DNA of 51,583 nucleotides from Karstenula rhodostoma CBS 690.94 (GCA_010093485.1 MU001506.1:1616244-1667826); one strand, 5' to 3'; positions 35,561 through 47,170 are shown, numbered from the stretch's first letter. The notes: generated by a model not told the origin, from the letters alone. A program made the numbers and translations.

Positions 35561-38500
35561 TTTACTATTAACTATTAGAAGTCCTTTAGTAGTTTTTTAT
35601 AGTTTATAAGGTTTTCTTTTAGTTTCTAGATATTATACTATTCTAGCTATCCTTTCTACTTAACTAGATATTTTTACTAATTCTTAACTATCTATAGGTT
35701 CTTAATTACCTTAATCTTATACTTATTATCTTCTAGCTCTAGCTAGGTCTTAATTAGAGTATTTAGAGGTATTAGTTCTAATAATAATTTATAAAAGGTA
35801 GGATATATTTTTATACCTATTAGTAAAAGTAATTTAATTATAACTAGTCCCTTTATTTCTTAAATTTTAAAGGATTTTATTTAAAGGTAATCTAGTTTCT
35901 TATTTAGTTATTTTATTTTTAGATTTTTTTATAATAGGAAAATTTTATTCCCCTTTTTAAAGGTTAGTCCCTTAATTCTTTACTTATTTATATTTTTAGA
36001 TACTATAAGGACTCTATAGATAATCCTTTTTTATAAAACTTTATAAAGTTTTTTTATCTTTTAAGTTTTATTTTAGGCTCTAGTAAAGATACTTTCTATA
36101 TTTCTTAGATTTTAATAAGTAATTAGCTTATATTTATAATTTATATAGTAGAGTAAATATTTTATTATATCTAACCTTAAGCTATTATATACTAACTATA
36201 TAGTTAGTAAAAGTTCTATTTAATTATTCTATTACTTATTAATATAAAACTATAGATACTACTTAAATATCTAGTTTATATATTTTATTTATTTATCTAT
36301 TTTAGAGTAAAAGCTTATTAATAACTTTTAGTTTATTCCTAGAGCTATAATAAAAGTATTCTAATACTTTAAAGTAAAGAGTTTATTTCTATTTATAATA
36401 AATTCTTTTAGTAGTTTATACTTAGAGAATAGTATATTATTTATTTTATAGACTAGTTTTTCTATTATTATAAATTCTTCTATAGGTTTAAACTTAACTA
36501 TCTTTATAAGTTTATATATTATTACTATAATAGTATTATATATATACTTTATTTCTAGCTATAATAATTTTAGAAATTTTATAATAAAATCTATTATTAT
36601 ATTTTACTATAGTTATTTTACTATAGATAGTAATTATAGAAGTTTATAAGGCTTATATCTCTTAGACTTATTTTTTTAATAAGCTAAATAGTTACTTATT
36701 TCCTATATTACTAGTTACTTAAACTTAGAGATAGTATATTTATTTATAATATAATATATTATTTCTTTAATACCTAGATATCCCTATTCTCTTAATTTAT
36801 ATAGTTTTCTAATTAGAATTAATATATATCTATTATTAATAATAATCTATTATTAGTAGTCTTATTTAGTTTTATTAAAACTATATTTAAAGAGGTTATA
36901 TTCCTCTTTCTAGTTTTTATTAAGTTTCTAGTAACCCTAAAAGTCTTATATTTCTAGTTCTATATATTTTAAACTAACTATTTATACTTTAATTTTTAGC
37001 TAGTTATACTTAAGTATACTATTTTTATATTTATATAGTATTATATTATATAGCTTAACCTTATCCTTAATTAAGTTTAATTATCTACTTAAGATATCTA
37101 CTATACTATTAAGAGTTCTAGATTAATAGTAAATTATAAAATTAAAATTTATTAAAAATTCTATCTATTATACTTATTATTAGTTAAGCTTTTTAGTTAA
37201 TATAAAGTTAGTAAAATTCTAGTAGTCTATCTATATCTCTATTTTAAAGCGAGTTTCTATAAGTTATATTTTCTATTATTTAAAAATATTTACTATTACT
37301 AGTAGTTCCTTATTATAAATATTATAGTTAAGTTTTATTTTTAAAAACTTTTATAAATAGTAGAATACTAGTCTCTATTTTCTATTTTTATTTAGTTATA
37401 AAAGAATTACTTTTAATATATAGTTAGATATATCTATTTTAACCCTAGCTAGTTTTTATAAATTAAATATTTATAGAAGTAGGGTTATTAGGAATATTAT
37501 CTATAATTTTCTAAATATCTCTAATAGTTTCCCTTAAATTAGCTATATAACTTTATTATTACTTTTCTTTATAAAATTTATTAGTAGTATAATAGTTTTA
37601 AAATAGTCCTTTATAAATTTCTAATAGAAGTTAGTAAACTCTAGAAAGAACTAAATATTCTTTACTAACTTAGAGACTAGTTATTTCTATATAGTAGTAA
37701 CCTTTTTTAAATCTATTAATATACCTTTCTTTAAAATAATAAATTTTAAATACTTTATTTTTATAATATAGAACTTATATTTATCTAGATAGAAAAGTAA
37801 CTAATACTTTTTTATTTTTTTAAGTACTTTTTTTATATATTCTATATATTCCTCTAGTATTCTAATAGAGTAGATAAGTATATTATTAAGGTATACTATA
37901 TAGAATATATTTAAGTATTTATATAGTATTTTATTAATAACTATTTAAAATATTATAGGGGTATTTATTAATCTAAATAGTATAACCTAGTATTTATAGA
38001 GACTATACCTAGTTTTAAATATTATTTTTTATTTATACCCTTTAGCTATTTATATATAATAATATTTATTATATATATTAAATTTTATAAACTATTTAGC
38101 TTTCTAGAGTTAGTTTATAAGCTATATAATTAAGGGTAATAGGTATTAATTCTTAATTATAGTATTATTTAACTATCTATAATTTATATAGAGTTATAAC
38201 TTATTATTCTTCTTAAATACCTATAGAATTAGAAAGGCTATAGAACTATAACTTTTCTAGATATACTTTTATCCTAGATTTTTTTATAAGTATTCCTATA
38301 CTTCTTTTTCTTAGTTTACTAATATTAGCCTTAGCTATTCTAGTTATAATTTTATATCCTTTTCTAGAGATATCTTATAATTCTACTTTTAGTAATCTAG
38401 TAATTCTTTCCCTTTAATTTCTTTAAAGAGTTCTATATACTCTTTATATTTTAGTAAAATTATTAATAGTTTTTTTATAACCTAGAGATTTAAGTATTAT

Positions 38501-39200
38501 ATCTAGATAATTTATACTTATTCTAGATTTTCTTTTAAAATCTTAGTAATTTTAGTAATTAAGATCTCCTTAGTCTATTATTATATAACCTATTTAATTA
38601 AAATATTTAGAATCTTTAGTTTTATTTTCTATAGATACCTTATACTAGTAATCTATAATATTAATTCTTAGTTATATATTATTTAACTTTTCTAGTTAAT
38701 ATTTAGATTATTTTTTAATAACTAGTTATAATCTATAATAGCTTCTAGACTTTCTATATTTATTATAATAAAGTTATATTAACTCTTAAATCCTTTAATA
38801 TCTATTAGTAATAATAGTATTTTAAAGTATAACTAGTCTTTACTATACCCTTAGAAAAATATCCTATTTATTATTTCTAATAATATTAATTTTATTTTAT
38901 CTTAATATAGTAAGTTATATTTCTCTACTACCCTAGGTAAAATTAAATATCTAGTAGTACTAGAGTCTATTAGTATATTTACTTAGAATTCTCTAATTAT
39001 AATTTACTTTTTTATATAAAGTTCTATAACCCTACTATTTCTATTTACTTTTTAAACTTTTAGAATACTTTTACTAGCTTAGTTTATTATTTAGTAGTAT
39101 TTTAATTTTTTAATATTATTTATATCTTAACCTATAGTTCTTTTAGATACCTATAGTTATTATAGAAGGAGTAACTAGTATAGTATAGTTTTATAGTATA
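35561..39200 (-). pseudogene. pol relic of copy G (PR-RT-RNase H-integrase-chromodomain)
   Basis: Read on the minus strand. The protease remnant I-L-I-D-S-S-T-T is around 38959-38979 with the catalytic Asp codon intact. The RT box at 37867-37896 reads VYLNNILIYS (from a Y-L-D-D box, both Asp to Asn). The post-RT segment F-L-E-F-T-N-F-Y is near 37610-37665. The integrase follows at roughly 35800-36900. A C-terminal chromodomain includes K-Y-L-V-K-stop-K-G at 35647-35673 (the stop is a former Trp codon) followed by an N-I-stop-x-x-x-E-N-L stretch. Residue order and spacing match chromoviruses. Many stops; not functional. Confidence 0.85.
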
Positions 39201-40105
39201 CCTCCTTATTAGTTTTAAATAAGCTTAGAGATTCTTAGAATAATTTTAAATTATATACCTCTAGTATTTTTCTACTCTTATTACTTTTATAATTTCCCCT
39301 TTATTAACCTTATCTTAGTACTTTAAGTATCTAGTAATTATATATTTAAAAAAATATATTTTTTTATAATCCTTATTACCTTAGTTATATATAGTAGTTT
39401 CCTTTTTACTTAAGTACTTTAGATACTATTCTAGATAGTTATAGTAATATTACTTAACTTTATATATATATTATTAAGGTGGCGTCTTTACTTTATAAAT
39501 AATAGTTATTAGTTTTTATAATACTTTTTATAGCTGTTTATAATTAAAGAGATACTATCTACCCATCCGCAGTTAGGTCTCGAAGTAATCGCGGTAGTTA
39601 ATCTAATAATAAAACCAGTATACCCCTATTTCTTTCTTATCTACTTAAGCCACTATAACTATACTAATACTATCTACTCTACGCTTTATAACCTGTCTCG
39701 GGCGTGTTACTTAGTATAAATTAGTTAACGCCGCTATGATAGCTTTAAGTACCTCCTATATCTATATAATACTTCCCTCCCCTAGTAATTTATCTATAAA
39801 GTCTTTATCTTTTCCTTCCTCTAAGGTATAGAGGGTTATCTTTATAAGCTTATAGGATAGTAATAGGAGCTTAAGACTCTATTACTAAGTAGCTTAGATT
39901 CTATTATTATATATCTAAGCCTATCCTAGTAAATATACTAGAATAGCTTCTCCTAGTATTAAGATCCACTACCTGCTAGCTTATATAAGTGTAAACTTGT
40001 AGATAGTATTATACTATATTACCCCTAAATTAGGTCTATAGTTAGAGCGCTTTACTTTATAGTAGGTATTAGTAAAGTTCTAGATTTATAGTAGCTACTT
40101 TATAG

Positions 40106-40169
40106 CCTTGCCTTTAAGCTTAATAACTTTAGTAAGTATTTTAGTATTCTAGTAGATAGCTAGGCAAGG
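40106..40169. repeat. Inverted repeat CCTTGCCT / AGGCAAGG
   Basis: Perfect 8-bp arms at 40106-40113 and 40162-40169 inside the less mutated island. They could form a stem with a 48-nt loop. Confidence 0.6.
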
Positions 40170-40348
40170 TTTTATAGTTATATTCTCCTAGTAATCCTAA
40201 TTAATAGCGACGCGGAGCAACGCTATAGGTATCCCTATACTTATTAGCTATCTATATTATCTAGGGAAATAGTATATCTTTATATAGTAAAGAGCTAGAA
40301 TCTATAGTTATATTATACATTATAACGTTTAAGAAGATAGAGAGAAGA

Positions 40349-40378
40349 GGTATTGTAGTATTACTACGCTACGATACC
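40349..40378. repeat. Hairpin GGTATTGTAG / CTACGATACC
   Basis: Arms of 10 bp with one mismatch (a C/T difference that RIP could explain) around a 10-nt loop, inside the less mutated island. Confidence 0.6.
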
Positions 40379-40441
40379 TAGCCTTAACCTTAATAGAAGA
40401 AAGTTATAACTATAGTTAATTAAGAAAATTAGAACCTACTA

Positions 40442-40476
40442 GCGATTAGTACTCTACGTGCCGAGCCTCTAATCGC
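40442..40476. repeat. Hairpin GCGATTAG / CTAATCGC
   Basis: Perfect 8-bp arms at 40442-40449 and 40469-40476 around a G+C-rich 19-nt loop. This is the most G+C-rich segment of the region and lies near the right part of the island. Confidence 0.65.
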
Positions 40477-40630
40477 CAAGCCCTGTATAATAACCCTAGT
40501 TTAAATCCTACTCTAATCTTTACCTTTTTTTTATAACCTTTTTTTAAAATATACTTATTTTTAAGCTATTAGCTAGGGGAAGCACCTTTTTATTAATATT
40601 TTTATCTACACTTAATAACTTGATCTTTTT

Positions 40631-42250
40631 ATTATTATTTCCCTCCTAATATATATTATATTTTATTCTTAATTAGATAGATAGTTTCCTTATACTTATA
40701 GTATATTTTTATATCCCCTAAGTTTTTTTCTATTAGTTAGTAATATATAGTATACTTTTATTTCTAATACTTAGAATAGCTTTCTATATAATATTATTAC
40801 TATTCTAGTATATTATAGTTATATAATTATTATTCTAATTAGTAAATATAATATTATACTTCTAGATAGTTTTTCTTTAAAAGTTTTTTATAGTTTAGTT
40901 ATCTAGGGGCCTTAGCTATACTAGTTTTTTTTTTTTTATAGTATTTATAGCTATTATAGTTATAGTACTACTATTTAACGTTTAAATAATTATTATTAAT
41001 CTAGATTTACTATATAGATACTAGAATACTTCCTTATTATCCTTTTATTTAATAGTATATTCTATTAGTATCTATATCTATAATTCTAATCTTATAATTA
41101 TAGACTAGTATAAAATATTTATTACTTTTATATATCTAGTATAGGTTTTATAGAATTTAATTTATAATATTTTTTTATTAGTTATTTTCTAGACTTTCTC
41201 TAGTAATTTAGAGGAATTAGAGTTATTTTCTATATTATCCTCTTATAGTAGTATAGAAGTTCTAGGCTATAGTATTATTATAGCTATTCTTATACCTAGA
41301 CTTATTTACCCTAGAACTTTCTAAAAGAATATTTAGTTTTAAAGTATTTCTTCTCTCTATAGTTTAGATAAGCCCTATTCTTAAAGTATTATTATTAGAT
41401 ATTATTCTACTTCTTTTATTATAAGGTTTATTTCTTCTTCTTATAGATTTTATTTTCTATAATTATATCTTTATTATAATTCCTTTACTTATAATATAAC
41501 TTCTATATATTAACCCTTAAACTAAATACTAGTTTAGTAGATTTTTTCTTCTTTAACTATTATTTATATAATTAATAGTTAATTTATACTATTAGTTTAA
41601 TTAGGGCTTCTAGACTATTAGGCTTTTTATAATAGAATAGTTTATTTTTAACTAGTTTTTTTAAGCTATTATAGTAGGCTATCTATAGTAGGGTATTATT
41701 CTAATTAATTTTAGTCTAGAACTATTAGAATATAGTAGAGTATTTACTAGCTAATTCTATTTATTTAATATATTAGATAAGTTATTTAGCCTATTATTCT
41801 TTATTTACCTTACTAAATATAATTTTATTTTATTTTTTAAATCCTTTCTAGAATATAAAAATCTTTATAGTTTTCTTATTTTATCTTTCTAGTTTTATTT
41901 TATATACTAGAAAGTCTTTAATAATTAGATATATCTATTCTACTACCCTTTCTATTATATATATTATAGTAGTTAAAATCTTTATTTAGTTATTTCTAAA
42001 TATATTATAGTTATACCTATAGTATAACTTTATATTTATTAAAAATATTTTAAGGTTAGTTTTTATTTCTCTATTATAGAGTTCTAGAATTTTAAAATTA
42101 ATTTTTAGTAGGTATACTACTATAGTTATAGAAGTTTAAACCTATTCTATAATTATAGCTAACTATACCTTAAACTATTCTACCTTCTTAACTTATACTA
42201 CTAAGAGGGTTACTAGATTACTAGCTAGACTTAAGGTAATACTTACCCTA
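40631..42250 (-). pseudogene. gag relic of copy G
   Basis: A minus-strand gag relic. The zinc knuckle at 41329-41370 reads Y-L-N-Y-R-E-K-K-Y-F-K-T-K-Y, fitting CX2CX4HX4C with each Cys and His codon mutated to Tyr. Upstream at about 41560-41800 is a capsid-like segment resembling the Y-x-x-x-F-x-x-L and S-L-x-x-L-I-x-L-A-I-x-I-D blocks of fungal chromovirus gag. The stretch 40631-41320, after the knuckle, is probably the linker toward protease. Numerous stops. Confidence 0.75.
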
Positions 42251-42316
42251 GAGCCCTCTAAATTAGTAGGTATATTTAGTAATACTATATTAACTTAAAT
42301 CCTTAGATAATTAAAA

Positions 42317-42818
42317 TATTATAAGGGGTTTCCTATATATCTAACCTAAGTCTATACCTTAAGGATTATTTAAGAAATAAAATATAATAGAGATAAATAT
42401 AAAGTTAAATAATAATTCTATATTATAATAGAATATAATATAATAATATTAAAAAAAGACTAAATATTTATATATAGATAAAGTACTTTAATTTAAATAT
42501 AAAAATTAATTATAAAGAATAGAAACTATATAGAAATCCTCTTAAACTATATACTAGTTATTCTAATTCTTACTATTCTAGAATCCCCTAATCTATTTCT
42601 ATAGATTCTACCTTTTTAGTAAAAGTATCTACTCTACTTCTACTAAAATCTAGTACTTCTAGAATTTTATATTCTTAGTAGGATTATAGTTATATAATTT
42701 ATAATATAAACTACTCTATAGACTTATATATAAATATCTATTAGTCTTATTTCTATTACTAATATTTTATATATAATTCTTTTCTTCCTTTTAGCCTAGT
42801 TCTATTATAATTATAATA
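42317..42818 (-). repeat. 5' LTR of copy G (502 bp)
   Basis: Equal in length to 34360-34861 and similar throughout, differing mainly by transitions. It is followed by TATAT and then IGS subrepeat sequence. Confidence 0.9.
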
Positions 42819-43857
42819 TATATACTTTTTAAAATATTAGAATATTTTAATAATTAAAATAGAGTTTTCTATTATTTTAGTTTTAAATCTATTATCTATT
42901 TCTCTATAGAATAAATAATAGTAGTACTAGAGATAAAAATATACTATATACCTTTTCCTTAATAATATATTTTTTTTAAAAGTATACTAAAAGTATACTA
43001 TATACTTCTTAAAATATTAGAATATCCTAATAACTAGAATAAAGCTTTTTACTATTTTAATTCTAAATTTATTATTTATTTCTTTATAGAATAAATAATA
43101 GTAGTACTAGAGGTAAAAGTATACTATATACTTTTTTTTTAGTAGTATACTAAAAGTATACTATATACTTTTTAAAATATTAGAATATTCTAATAACTAG
43201 AATAGAATTTTTTACTACTCTAGTTTTAAATCTATTATCTATTTCTCTATAGAATAGATAGTAATAGTACTAGAGGTAAAAATATATTATATACCTTTTC
43301 TTAGTAGTATACTTTTTCTAAAAGTATACTAAAAGTATACTATATATTTTTTAAAATATTAGAATATTCTAATAACTAGAATAGAGTTTTTAACTACTTT
43401 AATTTTAAATCTATTATCTATTTATTAATAGAATAGATAATAATAGTACTAGAAATAAAAGTATATTTAGATACTTAAATATTTAATTTATATATAATAT
43501 AATATTATTTTTAGAATTTCTTATTCCTTTTACCTCTTTTAGCTAATATATTTATATTTAGTAGTTTTCTTTTCTTTTATTTTTATTTATTAGTATTATT
43601 TTACTCTTTAGTATATACCTTTCATTACTATTTATTTTAAATTATAGAGATTAGTACTTAAAAATCTAGATAGCTAGACTTCTTTTATAGATAATACCTA
43701 GACTAGTAGTCCTATCTAACTATTACCTAGAAATAATAAATCCTATTTATAGAAAATAAAAGCTAGAACCTTTATATAAAATAGTATAGATAAGAAAGTA
43801 ATTTTATATAAGGTTAGTTAGTAAATATAATTAAAATAGCCTATTCTATATATATTA
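42819..43857 (+). other. rDNA intergenic spacer, right part
   Basis: Continuation of the spacer after copy G. Subrepeats run to about 43455. The remainder (43456-43857) is AT-rich with no gene seen and a few surviving CpA/TpG sites near 43620. Confidence 0.78.
42831..43455 (+). repeat. IGS subrepeats, right array (4 units)
   Basis: The core AAAATATTAG recurs at 42831, 43011, 43174 and 43353 (spacings 180, 163 and 179). Each unit carries AAAAGTATACTATATACTTTT motifs and a CTATTATCTATTTCT segment. This continues the array interrupted at 34359. Confidence 0.82.
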
Positions 43858-44015
43858 TATAGGGTTTTATATTTTATTATATAAAAAAATCTTTACTTAA
43901 AATTTTTTTAAGTAGTTTATTACGCGCTATTATATATATATTATATAGGGTTCCCTAAATCTATAAGGAGAGGTTAAAATATACTAATTAGTTTTTAAAA
44001 TTTTAAATTTCTTAT
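43858..44015 (-). mobile_element. Fragment of the A-F family 3' region in the rDNA spacer
   Basis: Aligns in minus orientation with about 690-835 of copy A/D (reverse complement of about 16770-16925 of copy C). The shared part includes TATATAGGGTTC and CTATAAGGAGAGGTTAAAAT. No LTR or other element part adjoins it. Either a tiny element relic lies in the spacer, or the retrotransposon's 3' end once captured spacer sequence. Confidence 0.65.
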
Positions 44016-44561
44016 AAGCTCGATTTATATCCCTAGTAGTTACTAGTAATATTAACTCTAGTTAGTTAATTATTATAGAGTTAGGTCTACTCTTAGCCTT
44101 TTATTTAGATAGATTAATATTTATATTAGTAAGTAGTTAGCTTTTATATTAGCTATATCTAGGCTTAGAGAAGGGATTTAAAGCCCTATTATTTTATAAT
44201 AGTAGGTACCTTTTTATATTTATAAATTATTAGTATTACTACTATTTATTAGTAGGTATTTAGGGGTAAGTTTTAGTAAATAATAGCCTATAATAGGACT
44301 TAATTTAATATAAGCTTCCTCCTTTTAAAAGATATATATAGTAAAAATTAGTAGTTTTATATTTAATACCTTTTATTATAGCCTATTCTCTAGAGAACTT
44401 AGTAGGGGTAATTTAATTAGTTATATAGTATTTTAACTTTCTTAAAATATTTAATATCTATAACTAGATATAATCTATTATTATCCTATTTATATAATAA
44501 TATTTATATTTACCTTTCTCTAGAGAGGTATATTTTTACTCTAGTATTAGTTTAGAATAGT
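44016..44561 (+). other. Upstream spacer / 5' external transcribed spacer
   Basis: About 550 bp between the element fragment and the 18S start, where the rDNA promoter and 5' ETS should lie. I could not recognise a promoter. RIP mutations are as dense as elsewhere. Confidence 0.5.
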
Positions 44562-46815
44562 TATTTAGTTAATTCTACTAGTAGTTATATACTTATTTTA
44601 AAAATTAAGTTATATATATCTAAGTATAAGTAATTATACTATAAAATTATAAATAGTTTATTAAATTAATTATTATTTATTTAATAGTACCTTACTACTT
44701 AGATAACTATAGTAATTCTAGAGCTAATATATACTAAAAACCCTAATTTTAAAAGGGGTATATTTATTAAATAAAAAACTAATACCCTTTAGGGCTTCTT
44801 AGTAATTTATAATAACTTTTTAGATTATATAGCTTTATACTAGTAACGGTTTATTTAAATTTCTACCCTATTAACTTTTAATAGTAAGGTATTAGCTTAC
44901 TATAGTTTTAATAGGTAATAGGGAATTAGGGTTTAATTCTAGAAAGGGAGCCTAAGAAATAGCTACTATATCTAAGGAAGGTAGTAGGTATATAAATTAC
45001 CTAATTCTAATATAGAGAGGTAGTAATAATAAATATTAATATAGGGCTCTTTTAGGTCTTATAATTAGAATAAGTATAATTTAAACCTTTTAATAAGAAA
45101 TAATTAGAGGGTAAGTCTAGTACTAGTAGCTATAATAATTCTAGCTCTAATAATATATATTAAAGTTATTATAATTAAAAAGCTTATAGTTAAACCTTTA
45201 GTCTAGTTAATAGGTCTACCTTACCGTGTATACTTATCTAGCTGGGCCTTTTCTTCTAGAGAACTATATACCCTTTACTAGGTATATTAGGGACTAGGAC
45301 TTTTACTTTAAAAAAATTAAAGTATTTAAAGTAGGCCTTTACTCGAATATATTAGTATAGAATAATAAAATAGGATATATAATCCTATTTTATTAGTTTC
45401 TAAAACTACTATAATAATTAATAAGGATAGTTAGAGGTATTAGTATTTAATTATTAGAAATAAAATTCTTAGATTTATTAAAAACTAACTACTATAAAAG
45501 TATTTACTAAGAATATTTTTATTAATTAGTAAATAAAAGTTAGGGGATTAAAGATAATTAGATACTATTATAGTCTTAACTATAAACTATACTAACTAGG
45601 GATTAGGTAATATTTCTATTATAACCTACTTAGTATCTTATAAGAAATTAAAGTATTTAGGTTCTAGGGGGAGTATAGTTATAAGGCTAAAACTTAAAAA
45701 AATTAATAGAAGGGTACTACTAGGTATAGAGCCTATAGCTTAATTTAACTTAATATAGGGAAACTTACCAGGTCTAAATAAAATAAGAATTAATAGATTA
45801 AGAGCTCTTTCTTAATTTTTTAAATAGTAGTATATAGTTATTCTTAGTTTATAGGGTAACTTATCTACTTAATTATAATAATAAATAAGACCTTTATCTA
45901 CTAAATAGCTAGACTAGTTTTAACTAGTTACTAGCTTTTTAGAGGGACTATTAGCTTAAGCTAATAGAAGTTAAAAATAATAATAGGTCTATAATACCCT
46001 TAGATATTCTAGACTATATATATACTATACTAATAGAGCTAATAAGTTCTTTCCCTTAGTTAAAAGGTCTAAGTAATCTTATTAAACTTTATTATATTAG
46101 GGATAGAGTATTATAATTATTACTCTTTAATAAAAAATATCTAGTAAGTATATATTATTAGTATATATTAATTATATCCCTATCCTTTATATATATTACC
46201 TATTATTACTACTAATTAAATAGCTTAATAAGGCCTTTAGACTAGCTTAAGGAAGTTAGTAATAACTATCTTAAGCTAGAAAGTTAGTTAAACTTAGTTA
46301 TTTAGAGAAAGTAAAAATTATAATAAGATTAATCTATTTATATAAACTTCTTATAGAAGCCTTTATAGCTAGGGATAATAGTCTAAATAATATAAAATAA
46401 ATTAGTATCTTATATAAGTTAGCTTTAGCTAGTAATACTTTTAAATTATAGGAAATCCCTAAGAGCCCTTTATACTAAACTAGTCTAGAAAACTAGCTAG
46501 TAGCCTATTAGAAACTATAGGGTATAATAATAGTTAAAGAGATAAGTTAGTACTATAAGGTATTTAGTAAAATAGGTAATTTATAGTAAAGCCCCTAGTA
46601 TTAATAGTAGTAATCTCTAAGCCCTACTTAGACCTAGATTTATCTAAGGCTTACCCTTAAACTTATCTAATATATAGCTAAATATAGGGAATATTTATAG
46701 ACTAAGTAGAAATAGATAGAGTATTCTAATAACTCTACTTAAGATATAATTAAACCCTTTTAAAAATATAGAGGATAGTAAGTATTCTATAAATAAACCT
46801 ATAGAAGAATTATTA
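44562..46815 (+). rRNA. 18S rRNA with group I intron, RIP-mutated pseudogene
   Basis: Starts TATTTAGTTAATTCTACTAG, the C-to-T/G-to-A version of the universal 18S 5' end, and follows fungal 18S in order. Well-conserved islands include AATTCTAGAGCTAAT near 44714 and AGGCCTTTACTCGAATA near 45332. Exon 1 is 44562-46329 and exon 2 is 46785-46815 (TTCTATAAATAAACCTATAG and on, the mutated 18S 3' tail). Together they are about 1800 nt, the usual fungal length. Nearly every difference from a standard 18S is a transition of the RIP type, on both strands. Active rDNA is normally spared, so this is a dead copy. Confidence 0.93.
46330..46784 (+). other. Group I intron relic in 18S, likely position S1506
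   Basis: About 455 bp interrupts the 18S just after TAACAAGGT (in its mutated form) and before the TTCCGTAGG equivalent. This is the common fungal insertion point S1506. Core elements are visible in mutated form: a P/Q-like AATTATAGGAAATCCCTAAG near 46444, an R-like ATTTATAGACTAA at 46693-46705, and an S-like AAGATATAAT at 46741-46750. The order and spacing fit a subgroup IC1 intron without a homing endonuclease gene. The terminal intron G would be the A at 46784, consistent with a G-to-A change. Confidence 0.8.
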
Positions 46816-47013
46816 TTTATCTAAACTAGATATAGTTATAATCTCTAGGGGTTCTCTTCTAGGTAGTAGGGGTAATACCTTTATATACTATATTTCTAAA
46901 TTCTTTTTATATAAGTATCTTTTATTCTCCTTTAGTAGGGTAATCTACTATTAAAACTTAATAAAACCTTTTTTTATATCTAGTATTACCTATTCTAATA
47001 TAAATAATTATTA
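46816..47013 (+). other. ITS1
   Basis: About 198 bp between 18S and 5.8S. Its 3' half (near 46965-47010) matches, after allowing for RIP changes, the TTTTTTGCATCTAG...ACCTGTTCTGA type of ending familiar from Pleosporales ITS1. This is the main taxonomic clue together with ITS2. Confidence 0.8.
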
Positions 47014-47170
47014 TAACTTTTAATAATAGATCTCTTAGCTCTAATATTAATAAAGAATATAGTAAAATATAATAAGTAGTATAAATTATAGAATTTAGTA
47101 AATTATTAAATCTTTAAATATATATTACGCCCCTTAGTATTCTATAGGGTATACCTGTTTAAGTATTATC
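47014..47170 (+). rRNA. 5.8S rRNA, RIP-mutated pseudogene
   Basis: Reads AACTTTTAATAATAGATCTC at its start, the mutated form of the conserved 5.8S opening, and about 157 nt in all. The 3' part, with CGCCCCTTAG and CCTGTTTAAG, is noticeably less mutated than the 5' part. Confidence 0.9.

Larger units (their letters stand above)
39480..40630. other. Less RIP-mutated island inside copy G
   Basis: About 1.15 kb that keeps many CpA, TpG and CpG dinucleotides (for example CCCATCCGCAG, CTCGGGCGTG, GCGACGCGGAGCAACGC), in sharp contrast to both sides. It lies between the gag zinc knuckle and the protease of copy G and has no match in the other elements. It contains several hairpin-forming inverted repeats. 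The left edge AAGGTGGC and the right-side GCACCTT (about 40579) form a weak terminal inverted repeat. No protein frame was recognised. It is probably a separate insertion that was single-copy or arrived late; it could also be captured genomic DNA. Confidence 0.6.
34360..42818 (-). mobile_element. Copy G: second Ty3/gypsy chromovirus family, in the rDNA spacer
   Basis: This minus-strand element of about 8.46 kb has two 502-bp LTRs (34360-34861, 42317-42818). It is flanked by TATAT on both sides (34355-34359 and 42819-42823), and the flanks rejoin into an IGS subrepeat. It is unrelated in LTR sequence to copies A-F. Minus-strand relics are: gag with zinc knuckle at 41329-41370, protease D-S motif at 38959-38967, RT box at 37867-37896, integrase, and a chromodomain at about 35575-35725. 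A purine run beside the left LTR marks that LTR as the 3' one. All frames are dead. A less mutated island at about 39480-40630 interrupts it. Confidence 0.9.

Noticed and set aside
40430..40500. tRNA gene
   Set aside because: The hairpin and box-like motifs do not assemble into an acceptor stem plus three arms that I could pair on either strand.
39480..40630. Protein-coding gene in the less mutated island
   Set aside because: I found no frame with recognisable motifs on either strand; stops remain frequent. It is kept as an unexplained island only.
46330..46784. Group II intron or transposon in 18S
   Set aside because: The short length, insertion point and the R- and S-like core elements fit a group I intron; no LTR, inverted repeat or reverse transcriptase sequence is present.
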